The notes under the pieces were generated by a model. That model did no database searches. It was not told the DNA's origin and was given only the letters and a program-made list of their open reading frames with translations. Positions 10,815-20,711 of a DNA stretch of 64,000 nt are shown here, one piece after another; the stretch's first letter is position 1; the number at the start of each line of letters is the position of its first letter. The stretch is from Pyropia yezoensis. Its lineage: Eukaryota > Rhodophyta > Bangiophyceae > Bangiales > Bangiaceae. The stretch spans positions 1,418,425 through 1,482,424 of the forward strand of contig CM020618.1 of NCBI GenBank assembly GCA_009829735.1. Direction: 5' to 3'. The translations under genes and the position numbers were made by a program.

Positions 10815-10845
10815 TGTGGGGGGGTGAGGTTCACCCCCCCACCGC
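10811..10845 (+). repeat. Hairpin at the 5' border of R2-like copy 2
   Basis: Left arm 10811-10827 (gcggtgtgggggggtga) and right arm 10831-10845 (tcacccccccaccgc) pair almost completely around a 3-nt loop, 25 bp before the ORF1 start codon. It marks the junction between the 3' tail of copy 1 and the 5' end of copy 2. Confidence 0.6.
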
Positions 10846-10869
10846 TTTGGTTTGGTCGCTCGGGGCGGT

Positions 10870-13800
10870 ATGGGGCTGGATCGGGACGTTTTGGTGTCGG
10901 TGGTGCGCGGCGTGGACGCCGTTGTCGACGTCGCGGTCGGGCCGGCGTCGAAAACGAATTTTCGGCGCCGGTCCGAATTACTGACGGCGGTTTTTGCCCA
11001 ATTATGGGCCAATCAGGTGGCGGCATCTGGTGAAAACCGGGTGTCGCCACCTGATCTTTCGGTTCTGGCGCGCGCTTCTGCGCCGTTTTCGGGGGTGGGC
11101 GCTTCCGGGGGGGGTGAAGCGTCGGTGTTGGGCGCTCCCCTGGGGGCGCCCCAGAGGAGCTTATCCTCCGGGGGCGGCGGGGCTGGCTCGGCCCCGCCCC
11201 CCTCTACCCTTTCGTGCGCGGTGGCGCCGGTGGGGCCGGTTGGGCGCGGCGGTGGGGGGGCGGATGCCGCTGGTGGGCGGTCCCCCTCTGCTCTCCTTTC
11301 TGCCTGTGGGGCCCTCGCGGCGGCTTCCTCGGTGGCTGGCGCCCCGGCTGCGGCCGGGGGTTCTTCTGTGCGGCCCTCGGGTGGGGCGGGTCGCAGCTGG
11401 GCGGCGGTTGCGGCTGCTGGGGCTGCTGGGCGGGGCGTCGCGGCGTCGGCCGTCCTCGGCCGCGGGGGTGCTGGTGGTGGCGGCCCGGTTGCTGCTGGTG
11501 GGGGTCCGGCTTCTGGCGGGGGGGGGCTGGTGGGTCTGGCCGTGGTGTGCGTGCTGGTGGTGGTGGGGGTGGTGCTGCTGGGGCTGTTGCGGGCGGTGCG
11601 GTTGGAGAAGGTGGTGCGGCAGCGGGACTCGGTGGCGGCAGCGGGCATCTACCGGTACATCCTCAAGGTGATCAAGGCCAGGGCGGGCGCGGGGTGGGGG
11701 GGGGGGGAGTATCACCCCCTGCTCCCCCCCGTGCTGGCGGTCCTGAGGGAGCGGCTGCTGGTGGTCAAGGTTTTCTTCCTGGGGGTGCTGGCGGCGCTCC
11801 TGTGGGGGGTGGTGCGCGTGGTGGGGGGGTTGCTGGTGGGCGGGGTGGTGCTGACGGCGCTCCTGTGGGCGGTGGTGCGCGTGGTGGGGGGGCTGCTGGT
11901 GGGCGTGGTGCGGGCCGTGGCCGTGCTGGTGGGGCGGCTGTGCGTGGAGACGGGGGCGGTGGGGGTGGCGGTGGCGGACTGGGTGGTGCCGGCGGCGGGT
12001 CTTGGGGTGGTGCGCCGGGTGCGACGGTGGCCGGGGCGGCGGGCATTGCCTTGCCCCCCGCCACCGACGCAACTGCGCGCGCTGCCGCCGCCGCCGCCGA
12101 GCTCACCCGCTGGCGCCCGCGGCGGGCGCTCGCCGTGCCCCTCGAGACCATCTATGTCTCGGGGGTGTCACGTGACGCCCGCGCCCACCGCCTGCGCGCG
12201 GCGGTGGCGGACCTGACCGGGGTCGACGTCCGCCACGTGGCGGACGTCGACCGGTTTGGGTCGACCGCCGCGGTGACCGTCGTGGCCACCGCGGCCGACG
12301 CTTTTCGGGCCGCGGTGCGGGCGGGCCCCGCCACGGCGGTGCTGCGCCTGCTGCCCGGCGCCGACCCGTGGAGCGCCAAGCTCCTCGGGTCGCGCCGCCG
12401 GGAGGGGCTGTCGGCGGCCGACGCGGCGGGCGTGGCGGCGGATTTTTGCCGCCGTCGCCTGGCCGCCAAGCTGGTGCAGCTGGCCCAGCGGCCGGCAATG
12501 CCCCCCCTCCTTCGGGCGTCGCTGCGCGCCCACATTGAGGGCGCGCTCGCGGCGCACGACGAGGGGGCGGCCACGCCCGCCGGGGCGGTGCGCCCGGGGG
12601 CCACGCCCGCTGTGGCGCCCTTGCCGCCGGCTGTGCCGCCCGCGTCGCCGGCGGATGCCGGCGACGCCGCTGCAGGGGGGGGCGATTTCGCTGGGGGGGG
12701 GGCCCCAAGCCCGCCCTCTGATGGGCCGTCTGCCGCCCCTGGGCTCTCGCCCGCGGCGGACGTGCCCCCCCCCACCACGGGCGGGGCCGCCGGCTCGGCG
12801 GCCGCCGCCACCGCCAACGGCCGCACGCGTGCGCGGTCTCGGCGCCGCCGGGCGGCCCGTGCCGCGGCGGCCACCGCGCCTGCGGCCGCGCCCGCGTCGG
12901 GGGAGGGCGGGGCGACGCCGGCCCCCATGGAGGGGGTGGAGGGGGTTGACGACAGTGCGGCCCCCAGTGCCCCCCCGCCCAGCGGCGCAGCCCCCAGTGG
13001 GGTGGCCCCCCCCCCCGCCGATGCGCCTTCTGCGCGGCCCACCACCCCCACCCCCATGGCGTCGGGTGACGCCATGGAGGGTGTCGTGGCGGCCCCGCCG
13101 GCCGGTGCGGCTGCGCCCGCCGACGCCAGCGCGCCTGCTGCGGCGGAGAGCAGTGCGGCCGTGCCCTCGCCGGCCCCCCTGCCGCCCCCGCCCGCGGCGA
13201 TCCCGCTGCCGCTGGCCGCCGCCACGATGGCGGCGGCGCTGACGCCGCTGCCGGCGGACGGTTGCCCGGCCGCGGCCGCGGGCTCCCGCGGCGGGGGGTC
13301 GGATGGCGATGCCGACCCGCGGCCGCCGGCGCGCAAGCGCCGCCGGACGGAGGCGGGCGCCCGGCCAGGGGTGCCCCAGCGCCCCCGCCGCCGCAGGGAG
13401 GGCACGGCGCGCCGGCCGGCTGGCGGGGCGGGGGGCGTGCAGCCGGCTTTCCGGCCCACCCCCACCCCGCCCGCGGCTGCCCAACCGGCCGCCGCGGAGA
13501 CGGCTCCGGTGCCGCCCTCGGTGCCGGCCGACGCCCCCAGCGGCGCCGCTGACCCGGCGGCAGCCGCCACCACCCCGTGGCCCACGGCGCCTGCGCCCGA
13601 CGGGGGCGCCGCGGCCATGGACGTCGTCCCGGCCGACGACACCGCCCCATCGGCGGTGTCGCCGGTCGGGCCGGCCCCTGCTGCCGCGGTGGCCCCCGCA
13701 TGCACCACCACCGCCACCGGCGCGGGGCTTGTGCCCCCCCCGCTGGCGGCGGCGTGTACGGCGGCTATGCCGGCCGCCCCCGCCGACCTGCCGGCCACGG

Positions 13801-13892
13801 TGCCTTCCGCGCCTGCTGTGCTGCCCGCCGCGCCCCCGCGGTCTGGGCCCGCGGCGCCCCCCCACGCTAGCGACGGGCGTCACAATGAGTGA
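10870..13892 (+). CDS. ORF1 of R2-like element: RRM-like nucleic-acid-binding protein (one frame change)
   Basis: The ATG at 10870 opens MGLDRDVLVSVVRGVDAVVD. This frame runs through a Gly/Ala-rich part and an unusual hydrophobic region (11520-11990, including LLWGVVRVVGGLLVG twice, 63 bp apart). Around 11985-12035, in a G-run area, the frame changes, and the rest continues to the stop at 13892. After the change an RRM-like unit (12145-12340: TIYVSGVSRDARAHRL, VDVRHVADVDRFG, AAVTVVATAADAFRAAV) has the beta-alpha-beta layout of ORF1p RNA-binding domains. A long Ala/Pro-rich tail with a basic cluster (RKRRRTEAGARPGVPQRPRR) follows. It probably coats element RNA and may direct nuclear entry. It overlaps ORF2 by 8 bp (ATGAGTGA). 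Whether the mid-ORF frame change is real is unknown. Confidence 0.62.
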
Positions 13893-16800
13893 CGCCCGTC
13901 GGGTGGCCGCCGCTGGGCGCGACGAGGCGCCTGTGCCTCCACGCGCCGCTGCGGCGGCGGGCCCGACCCCCCGCCCCACGCGGGGTGGTGGATCGGGCCC
14001 TGGCGTGCCCCCGACGGTGTCGGGGGCACCTGCCGCCGTCGCGCCCAGCATGGGCGTGGCGGCAGGAGGGGGTGGGGGGGGCGTGCCGCCCGAGGCCACC
14101 CCCACGCCCTGCCCGGTGCCGGGGTGTGGGGTGCTGCTGGCGGGGGGCGTTGGCGCGCCCACGGGGCGGCTGCACCTCCGCCAGGCCCATGTGGCCGCAG
14201 AGGTGCCGGCGGGGGTGCTGTCTGCCCTGGGGGCGGCCGGCTGCCGGTGGTGTGAGCGGCCTTTTTCTGTGGCTCGTGGGCGGTCAGGGAAGTCCTCCCT
14301 GTCCGCCCACGAGTCCCAGTGCCGACTCAACCCCCGGCGGCAGCGCACCCGCGCGGCTCCGCCCAGGACGGCGACGGCGGCGGTGGCGACGGCGACGACG
14401 GCGCCATTGGCGGTGGCGGCGGGGGCGGCGACGACGACGGCGCCGGCGGGAGCAGCGGCGGTCGCGACGGCGACGACGGCGGACGCGGCGACGGTGGCGA
14501 CGGCGGCGGCGACACCGGCGGCGACGGCGGGGTTGGCGGTGACGGCGGCAGCGGCGGCTGCGGCTCCTGCTTCGGCCGCGGTGACGGGCGCCGCCGCCAC
14601 GCTTTTTGCGGTAAACCACGCCGCGTGGGTGCGGGCGCGGTCGGCGTTTCTGCGCGCCGCCGCGCCCACCGACGCGGCGTGGCCGGTCCTGGTGGCGTCT
14701 GGCGCCCGCACGGCTGCGCACGTGCCCGCGGCGCTGGCGGGCGCGTGGCGTCGGCTTTTTGCCGACGCCCTGGACTGGGTGTGGCATGAGCTCACCCAGC
14801 GCCAGGCGTGGCTGTGGCTGCTCACCCTCCCCTCGCTGGCCCTGCACGTGCCGGTTCGGGTGGCCGACCGGCGCGCCGGCGGCGACCCCCCCCCGGCCCT
14901 GTCGCTTGCCGCTCGCGCGGCGGCGCTCCTGGAGGGAGACTTTGCCGGCGCGCTGGCCGACCGCGACGCCGGCATCTGGCGGCCGCCTGCGGGGGGGGGC
15001 GGTGGTCCCGGCGCCCCTGCCCAGCGCCCAGCGGAGCGGCCCGCCGTGCCGCCAGCCACCGACAGCGGGGCTCGCAGCGCGCCGCGCCTGACCGCTGCGC
15101 AGCGCCGGGCGCTCCGCCAGCTGCGCAGCGGCCGGCTGAGCGCCGCCGCCCGCTCCCTCCTCGCCGAGCCGCCGGCGCCCAAGTCGCCGGCGGTGTGGCG
15201 CAAGGCGTGCGCCCTGTTTGCGCGCGCCGCGCCAGGGCTGGCGACGGCCGCGTCGGTGGCGGCCGCTTTCCCCGCCGACCTGGAGGCGGCGGAGGCGGCC
15301 GCCGCGGCGTCCCCCGCGCCCGCCGCGCTGTCTCGGGCGGCGGTGGAGGCGGCCATCCGCTCGGCCGGCCCCGGAAAGTCGCCGGGGCCGTCCGGCCTGC
15401 GGGTGGAGCACCTGTGGGCCCTGGCCGCGGATGGCCAGGACGCCCTCGTCGAGGTGCTCCTCCTGCTGGCCGGCGGCCCCGCCCTGCCGCGGGTGCCGGC
15501 CGTCGCCACGCGCGCGCTGGCCGGCGCCGACCTGGTCTTATTGACCAAGCCGGGCGCCGTGCAGGCGGACGGCCTGCCGGGTCTCCGACCGATTGGCATG
15601 CCGGAGACGCTGCGCAAGCTCGTCGCCGCGGCGCTGGCGCGGTCGGTGCGTGGGGCTGCGGCGGCGCTTTTTGCGCCGCTGCAGATGGGGGTGGGGGTCT
15701 CCAGCGCGTGTGAGCGGATGCTCCACGAGCTGGAGGCCCACCTAGCTCTCCACCCCCATCACGCCCTCCTCCAGCTCGACTTCCGGAACGCGTTCAACCT
15801 CGTGTCGCGTGCGGCCGCGTGGGCGGTGCTGTCGCGGGCCCTCCCCGTCCTGTCCCCCTACCTCGAGTGGGTCTATGGGGGGGAGGGGGGGGGGGCGGCG
15901 CCGCCTGTCTACGGCTGGGCGCCCGGAGGCGCCGACGGCGGGACGGCGGAGGGCGGCGGTGGCGAGCGCGACGTTGGCGCGCGGGGGGCCGGCTGTGCTG
16001 GGGTGGGAGCGGCCGACGGCGCAGCAGGTGGGGAGTGGGGGGAAGAACGCGACGCGGGCCGGGCGGTGCTGGCCGCGCCGCGGCGGCTGGTGCTGCAGGC
16101 CGAGCGGGGCGCCCAGCAGGGTGACCCGCTAGGCCCGCTGCTCCACGCCGCCGCGCTGTGGCTGGTGCTGCGCCAGCTCGCTGCCGCCCACCCCGACCTG
16201 CTGGTGCGGGCCTTCCACGACGACGTGGTCGTGGTTGGCCCGCCCGCCTCCCTCCCCTCAGCGCTTGCTGACGCCGACCGCCTGGGCCTGGCGGTCGACG
16301 CCGAGCTTGCGCCAGCCAAGTGTGTTGGCTGGTCGCCGGCTGGGCTGCCTGCGCCGGCGGGGTGGCCGGCGACGTGGGCGGCCGAGGGGGTGACGCAGTT
16401 CTCTGTCCCCCTCGGCAGCGACGCCCACGTGGCGGCGGGGGTGGATGCCCTCGCCGCCGACCACGGCCGTCTGTTCGCCGCCATCGCGGCACTTCCTGCG
16501 GCTGAGCTGCAGGGGCAGCTGCTGCTGCTGCGCCTGTGTGCGGGCCCGCGAGCCAACTACTGGCTTCGCGCCCTGCCGCTGGTGTGGGGCGCCCGCCTGG
16601 CGGGGGCCGTCGACCGGGACGCGCAGCGGGTGGTGCTGTCCGCGCTGTGCGACGCGCGGGACAGCGCCGCGACGCGGACGGCGGTGGCGGATCGCGCGGC
16701 GCTCCCCCTGGCCATGGGGGGGCTGGGTATTGGGGGCAGGGCGCGTGTGCTGCCGGCGGCGGCGCTGGCGTCCTGGGTGGACGCCCTGCGCGCCGGCGCC

Positions 16801-18510
16801 GCCTACTCCCCCGCCCTCGCCGCCATCCGCGACGACCTGCTGCGGTTGCCGGTGGCAGCGGCGGACGGCGGCGTCGTGACGCCGTGCCAGCCCGGCGGGG
16901 GAGCTCCCCCCCGCCCTGCGCAGCCCCGCCCCGCTGTCCGACGCCCTGGGGGCGTGTCGGGGGGGGTGACGAAGCGACGCAGCGCCACAACGACCAGTGG
17001 GCGGTGGCGGGGGGGGGGGGCTCCTCTGGGACGCCACCTGTTCGACCCCCCGCCCCGCCGGCCGCCGCCGCGGCCGGCCGCCCGCGCGCCGCTGCGCCCC
17101 CCCGCGCGGCCACCGGCGCACACCCCCTCCACCCCAGCTCGTGGAGCTTGCGCCGCCGCGCCTGGGGCCCCCGCGCGTCCGGCGGGCGTCCGCCCCCGCG
17201 CCGAGGTCGCCCCGCACGAGCGCTGGTGGGGGTGGGGCCCCGATGGGGAGGCGGTGGAGTTTGAGTGGGTCGTGCCGGCGAGTCCACCTCCTCCCCCCAC
17301 CCCCCCGCCGCTGCTCTCGTCCCGCCCGCCGCCGCCGACGGCGGCGTCCTCGAAGCTGTGTGGGGGCCTGTTGGAGCTGCTTGCAGCCCAGCAGGCCCAC
17401 TGTGCCGCCCCCACCAGCGGCGTGCTGTGGGTGCGTCCGCGGCCCGCGCCGCGCGCGCCCGCCCGTAGCGGCGGCGACCCGCTGGCTCCCCCCGCCCGCC
17501 CCCCCTCCCCTCTCGCCCCCCTGTGCGGCGCCGGTGCCACCCCTGGGACACCGGCCGACGGCCTACACGGTCCGGCGCCGCACGTGCCACTGTCGTGGCG
17601 GGGGCTGCTGGGGGGGGGGGACGTCCGGGCGTCCCAGCGGGACCTGTCGCTGCCTGCGCACGCCGCCGCCCGCGCGCGCACCTACGCCGAGCTTTCGCTC
17701 TGGCAGCGCGCGGGCATGGCGGCGTGCCAGGGGCATGGCGCCGCCGCCTGGCTGTCGGCGCTGCCCACCCCCGGGCTGGATGGGAAGGCCATCCCGGGGG
17801 TGGCGATGCGCACGGCTGTGCGTCTGTGGCTCGGCGTGGCGCCGCGGTCGTCGCCGCCGGCCGCCCGCTGCCGCTGTGGGGCGGCCGCGGATGCCGCGGG
17901 GCGCCACTTTTTGTCGGCCTGCCCCGAGCAGCGCCCCCGCCACACGCGGTTGCACCACCACGTGGTGCACCTTGTAGCGGGGGCGCTGCGCCGGGCGGAG
18001 GGGTGGGGGGAGGTGGTGGTGGAGGTGGGTTTGGACACCTCCCGCGCCTCCCTCCGCCCTGACTTCCGGGCCACCCGCGTGGGGGGGGGGGAGGTGACCT
18101 GGGGGGACGTCTCTGTGGCGTCCTCCTTTTCGTCTGTGCTGGCGCCGCGGGTGGCTGGCACCCCGCTGGCGCCCGTGGCGGCCGAGACGCGGGAGGGCGT
18201 CAAGGTGGGGCGCTACGCCCGCGCCCTCCCCGCTGGCCCGCCCGCGCACGTCTTTACCCCACTGGTGTGGGAGGTGTACGGGCGGGTTGGGCCCGCCACT
18301 GCGGCGTGGCTGCGGGACACCTTTGGGGGTCCCCGCCTGGCCACGGCACGGGCGCGACTGCGCAGCGCCATCTCGGTGGCGCTGTGGCGGTCCAACGCCC
18401 GTGCCGTGGCCGATGGGTACGCTCGGTGCTTTGAAGTGGAGGACCCGGCTGGGATGGGTATGGAGGGTCCTTTGGGGTGTGAGAGCGTGGGGGTTTCAAT
18501 TGGTGAGTAA
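13885..18510 (+). CDS. ORF2 of R2-like element: zinc fingers, reverse transcriptase and RLE endonuclease
   Basis: An uninterrupted 1,541-residue polyprotein begins at ATG 13885, inside the last codons of ORF1; the frame is open further upstream but that part is an ORF1 shadow. Domains: C2H2 finger (~76-104, CPVPGC...HLRQAH); CCHC finger C120, C123, H142, C146; Ala/Thr-rich linker; RT with GKSPGPSGL, LRPIGMPETLRK, catalytic LDFRNAF (D632), GAQQGDPLGPLL and AFHDDVVVVG (D779-D780); C-terminal knuckle C1329-x-C1331-x9-H1341-x4-C1346; and an RLE nuclease with RPDF (D1393), WGDV (D1408) and K1440-x3-Y1444. It would bind the target, nick it and prime reverse transcription there. HDD replaces the more usual ADD. 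All catalytic residues are present, so this copy may be functional. Confidence 0.9.
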   Translation: MSDARRVAAAGRDEAPVPPRAAAAAGPTPRPTRGGGSGPGVPPTVSGAPAAVAPSMGVAAGGGGGGVPPEATPTPCPVPGCGVLLAGGVGAPTGRLHLRQAHVAAEVPAGVLSALGAAGCRWCERPFSVARGRSGKSSLSAHESQCRLNPRRQRTRAAPPRTATAAVATATTAPLAVAAGAATTTAPAGAAAVATATTADAATVATAAATPAATAGLAVTAAAAAAAPASAAVTGAAATLFAVNHAAWVRARSAFLRAAAPTDAAWPVLVASGARTAAHVPAALAGAWRRLFADALDWVWHELTQRQAWLWLLTLPSLALHVPVRVADRRAGGDPPPALSLAARAAALLEGDFAGALADRDAGIWRPPAGGGGGPGAPAQRPAERPAVPPATDSGARSAPRLTAAQRRALRQLRSGRLSAAARSLLAEPPAPKSPAVWRKACALFARAAPGLATAASVAAAFPADLEAAEAAAAASPAPAALSRAAVEAAIRSAGPGKSPGPSGLRVEHLWALAADGQDALVEVLLLLAGGPALPRVPAVATRALAGADLVLLTKPGAVQADGLPGLRPIGMPETLRKLVAAALARSVRGAAAALFAPLQMGVGVSSACERMLHELEAHLALHPHHALLQLDFRNAFNLVSRAAAWAVLSRALPVLSPYLEWVYGGEGGGAAPPVYGWAPGGADGGTAEGGGGERDVGARGAGCAGVGAADGAAGGEWGEERDAGRAVLAAPRRLVLQAERGAQQGDPLGPLLHAAALWLVLRQLAAAHPDLLVRAFHDDVVVVGPPASLPSALADADRLGLAVDAELAPAKCVGWSPAGLPAPAGWPATWAAEGVTQFSVPLGSDAHVAAGVDALAADHGRLFAAIAALPAAELQGQLLLLRLCAGPRANYWLRALPLVWGARLAGAVDRDAQRVVLSALCDARDSAATRTAVADRAALPLAMGGLGIGGRARVLPAAALASWVDALRAGAAYSPALAAIRDDLLRLPVAAADGGVVTPCQPGGGAPPRPAQPRPAVRRPGGVSGGVTKRRSATTTSGRWRGGGAPLGRHLFDPPPRRPPPRPAARAPLRPPARPPAHTPSTPARGACAAAPGAPARPAGVRPRAEVAPHERWWGWGPDGEAVEFEWVVPASPPPPPTPPPLLSSRPPPPTAASSKLCGGLLELLAAQQAHCAAPTSGVLWVRPRPAPRAPARSGGDPLAPPARPPSPLAPLCGAGATPGTPADGLHGPAPHVPLSWRGLLGGGDVRASQRDLSLPAHAAARARTYAELSLWQRAGMAACQGHGAAAWLSALPTPGLDGKAIPGVAMRTAVRLWLGVAPRSSPPAARCRCGAAADAAGRHFLSACPEQRPRHTRLHHHVVHLVAGALRRAEGWGEVVVEVGLDTSRASLRPDFRATRVGGGEVTWGDVSVASSFSSVLAPRVAGTPLAPVAAETREGVKVGRYARALPAGPPAHVFTPLVWEVYGRVGPATAAWLRDTFGGPRLATARARLRSAISVALWRSNARAVADGYARCFEVEDPAGMGMEGPLGCESVGVSIGE

Positions 18511-18526
18511 TAGTGGGACCTAGTCA

Positions 18527-18590
18527 GGAGGAGTTGATCCTCGGTAGTAGTTAGGAACGAAAGTCAAGGGTTCGAGCCCCTTCTCCGTTA
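18527..18590 (+). other. tRNA-like fold in the 3' UTR of the R2-like element (copy 2)
   Basis: The sequence is identical to the one after copy 1 (T-arm aaggg-ttcgagc-ccctt plus an acceptor-like pairing). Its exact conservation between copies whose ORF2 has diverged by many indels suggests it is part of the element. Confidence 0.55.
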
Positions 18591-18640
18591 GACGTTCGTT
18601 TTTGGATGTTTCTTGACGACCTAGCGGGTCGTTTTTGACG

Positions 18641-19110
18641 NNNNNNNNNNNNNNNNNNNNNNNNNNNNNNNNNNNNNNNNNNNNNNNNNNNNNNNNNNNN
18701 NNNNNNNNNNNNNNNNNNNNNNNNNNNNNNNNNNNNNNNNNNNNNNNNNNNNNNNNNNNNNNNNNNNNNNNNNNNNNNNNNNNNNNNNNNNNNNNNNNNN
18801 NNNNNNNNNNNNNNNNNNNNNNNNNNNNNNNNNNNNNNNNNNNNNNNNNNNNNNNNNNNNNNNNNNNNNNNNNNNNNNNNNNNNNNNNNNNNNNNNNNNN
18901 NNNNNNNNNNNNNNNNNNNNNNNNNNNNNNNNNNNNNNNNNNNNNNNNNNNNNNNNNNNNNNNNNNNNNNNNNNNNNNNNNNNNNNNNNNNNNNNNNNNN
19001 NNNNNNNNNNNNNNNNNNNNNNNNNNNNNNNNNNNNNNNNNNNNNNNNNNNNNNNNNNNNNNNNNNNNNNNNNNNNNNNNNNNNNNNNNNNNNNNNNNNN
19101 NNNNNNNNNN
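18641..19110. other. Assembly gap (470 N)
   Basis: 470 N. The gap starts inside the 3' tail of R2-like copy 2, so a third tandem copy could be hidden here. Confidence 0.95.
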
Positions 19111-19921
19111 TCCTTCCTGCGAGTGTAATTTATGACTCGATGCAACGTGAGCACTGTCAAGAAGATTTATTTATTTGTCGGAGGCGGCACCAATCGTTGC
19201 GACACGTGCTACATGTGCTGCGAGAAAGAGGTCGAGAGTGTGGCGACACACAAAACTCTCCGTCTCCCCCACGGGACCTAGCTGGAGGACGATGGAACGA
19301 TGCACCATAAAGAACAAAGCGTCAAAGTCACCCCCACCACGGCTGGTAAAACGTCCGCTCGCATTCATGCACATGCGTGGAGCATGAACCAGGGAAACAA
19401 GCAGCAGCAAGCACTCTCACCAACACGACACGTACCGCTGATGAAACACCCCCTCTCTGCAGCTCACCTCCGCCCACCTCTCTCTCCATCGGCTCCAGCC
19501 CCCGCACGCTGTCCCGTTGCCGCTCCTGCTACTCGCGGCGATTTAGTGAGGTAGATCCCGGATGGCCCCCGCGTCAATCTTGCCCTCCTTGACCGCCGAC
19601 AACACTGCCGTCCACCGCTGGCAAGAAGGGAGACAAAAAGCACACGCAGTCGTGGGGAGCAGAGAGCAAGTCACAGTCCAAAGAAATCGATGGAAGGAGG
19701 TGGGGGGCAGCAGCAGCAAACTGAGCCAGTAGCGATTGAAGGTGAGCGGGGCCGAAAGGGAAGAACGACGAAAAGCAGACCGAAGGAAAGTCGCGTTTGA
19801 CACGGAGAGACGATGGGAGTTGGGGTCGTCGAAGACAAGCACTCGTAGATCGCGCAGGACCGAGGAAGATACCTGGAGGTGTGTGGCCCGATCGATTCGG
19901 CACGTACGTCGGGCGCCAGCG
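19111..19921. other. Non-coding flank with no recognised gene
   Basis: The stretch has lower G+C than the R2-like elements. Short frames exist on both strands without recognisable domains. I see no element ends before the LTR at 19922. Confidence 0.45.
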
Positions 19922-20384
19922 TTTGGCAAAAACCACGTGCACACACGGCACCCAAGTTGGGGCAGTGTACAAGGGCTGCCTCCCGTGTCGGGGGAACCGG
20001 AAGAAGTGCAAGTCGCACACACTCTGTCCCTGTTGTGGGCAAACCCCCACTGACAAACAGAGGATGGTGGTGTGGTCCAACAGTTTCTTGGTCGGGACGG
20101 GGACGCAGGGCCAAGCCCCGCTGTCCCTCCCCTTATCCCCCCAGGGTCCCCTCAGAATCTCGCCACTCAGAATCTCCCACCCCAGCACCTGCCCACCGGG
20201 CCACACGAAAATTCAAGACGATAAATGCAGAAAACCCTCAAATCCAAGTTGGATTTACTACTAAGCTAACTATCCAAACTTAAGGAATATGGACCCAAAT
20301 GCAGGGGAGGAACGGATCAGGCTAGTGGCCTGCCGCCCCTTGCATGGCACGTGTGGCCCCCTACCTGGGGGTCAATACTGCACA
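19922..20384 (-). repeat. LTR (3' LTR of element A)
   Basis: 463 bp, homologous to 28789-29257 and 40543-41011. Its ends are degenerate: tttggca instead of tgtggca on the left and tgcaca instead of tgccaca on the right. Confidence 0.9.
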
Positions 20385-20395
20385 CTCCCCTCCTC
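20385..20395 (-). promoter_or_regulatory. Polypurine tract of element A
   Basis: ctcccctcctc on plus reads as a purine run on minus directly before the 3' LTR, the usual plus-strand primer for second-strand synthesis. Confidence 0.6.
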
Positions 20396-20711
20396 AGTTC
20401 CGACCGACCCGGTCGCCCTGTGACCCGTAAACGCACGTCTCGGCGTTGGGGCGCGACTTGCTGTCCCCCATCGAGTACGTAACGCGGATGTGGAGGCGGT
20501 CACGTTGACCGCCCCTCTCCTCAAGCTTGCCCACTCGGCAGCTTGCTCTCCTCAGTTCACACCTCACCATCACCACCACGTCCCCTTCACCTTCCACGGG
20601 GCCACCCCACACTGGGGAGGCCACCCGTCTACCCACGATCCGAGTCCCCCTCAACTCGAGGCGGGTCTCGTGCCGCTGTAGCCAGGGCGTCTCTCCCCAA
20701 TTGGGAGAGCC

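Larger units (their letters stand above)
10811..18640 (+). mobile_element. RLE-type (R2-like) non-LTR retrotransposon, copy 2, nearly full length
   Basis: The element has a short 5' leader with a hairpin, ORF1, ORF2 overlapping it by 8 bp, and a ~130-bp 3' UTR with a tRNA-like fold, cut by a gap at 18641. It is placed head-to-tail with copy 1; the repeat period is ~7.85 kb. The order zinc fingers-RT-zinc knuckle-RLE in ORF2 places it in the RLE-bearing group (R2, R4, NeSL, CRE, Utopia-like clades). The exact clade needs a phylogeny. No poly(A) tail is visible. Confidence 0.88.

Noticed and set aside
13303-13884. Upstream extension of ORF2 to a 1,735-codon frame
   Set aside because: This part overlaps the ORF1 tail in another frame and is Arg/Pro-rich; the ATG at 13885 fits the overlap with the ORF1 stop.
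12168-15617. A 1,149-codon open frame on the minus strand
   Set aside because: It is the mirror of ORF1/ORF2 in very GC-rich DNA; its translation is Arg/Ala/Gly-rich without domains, while the plus frame has RT and RLE motifs.
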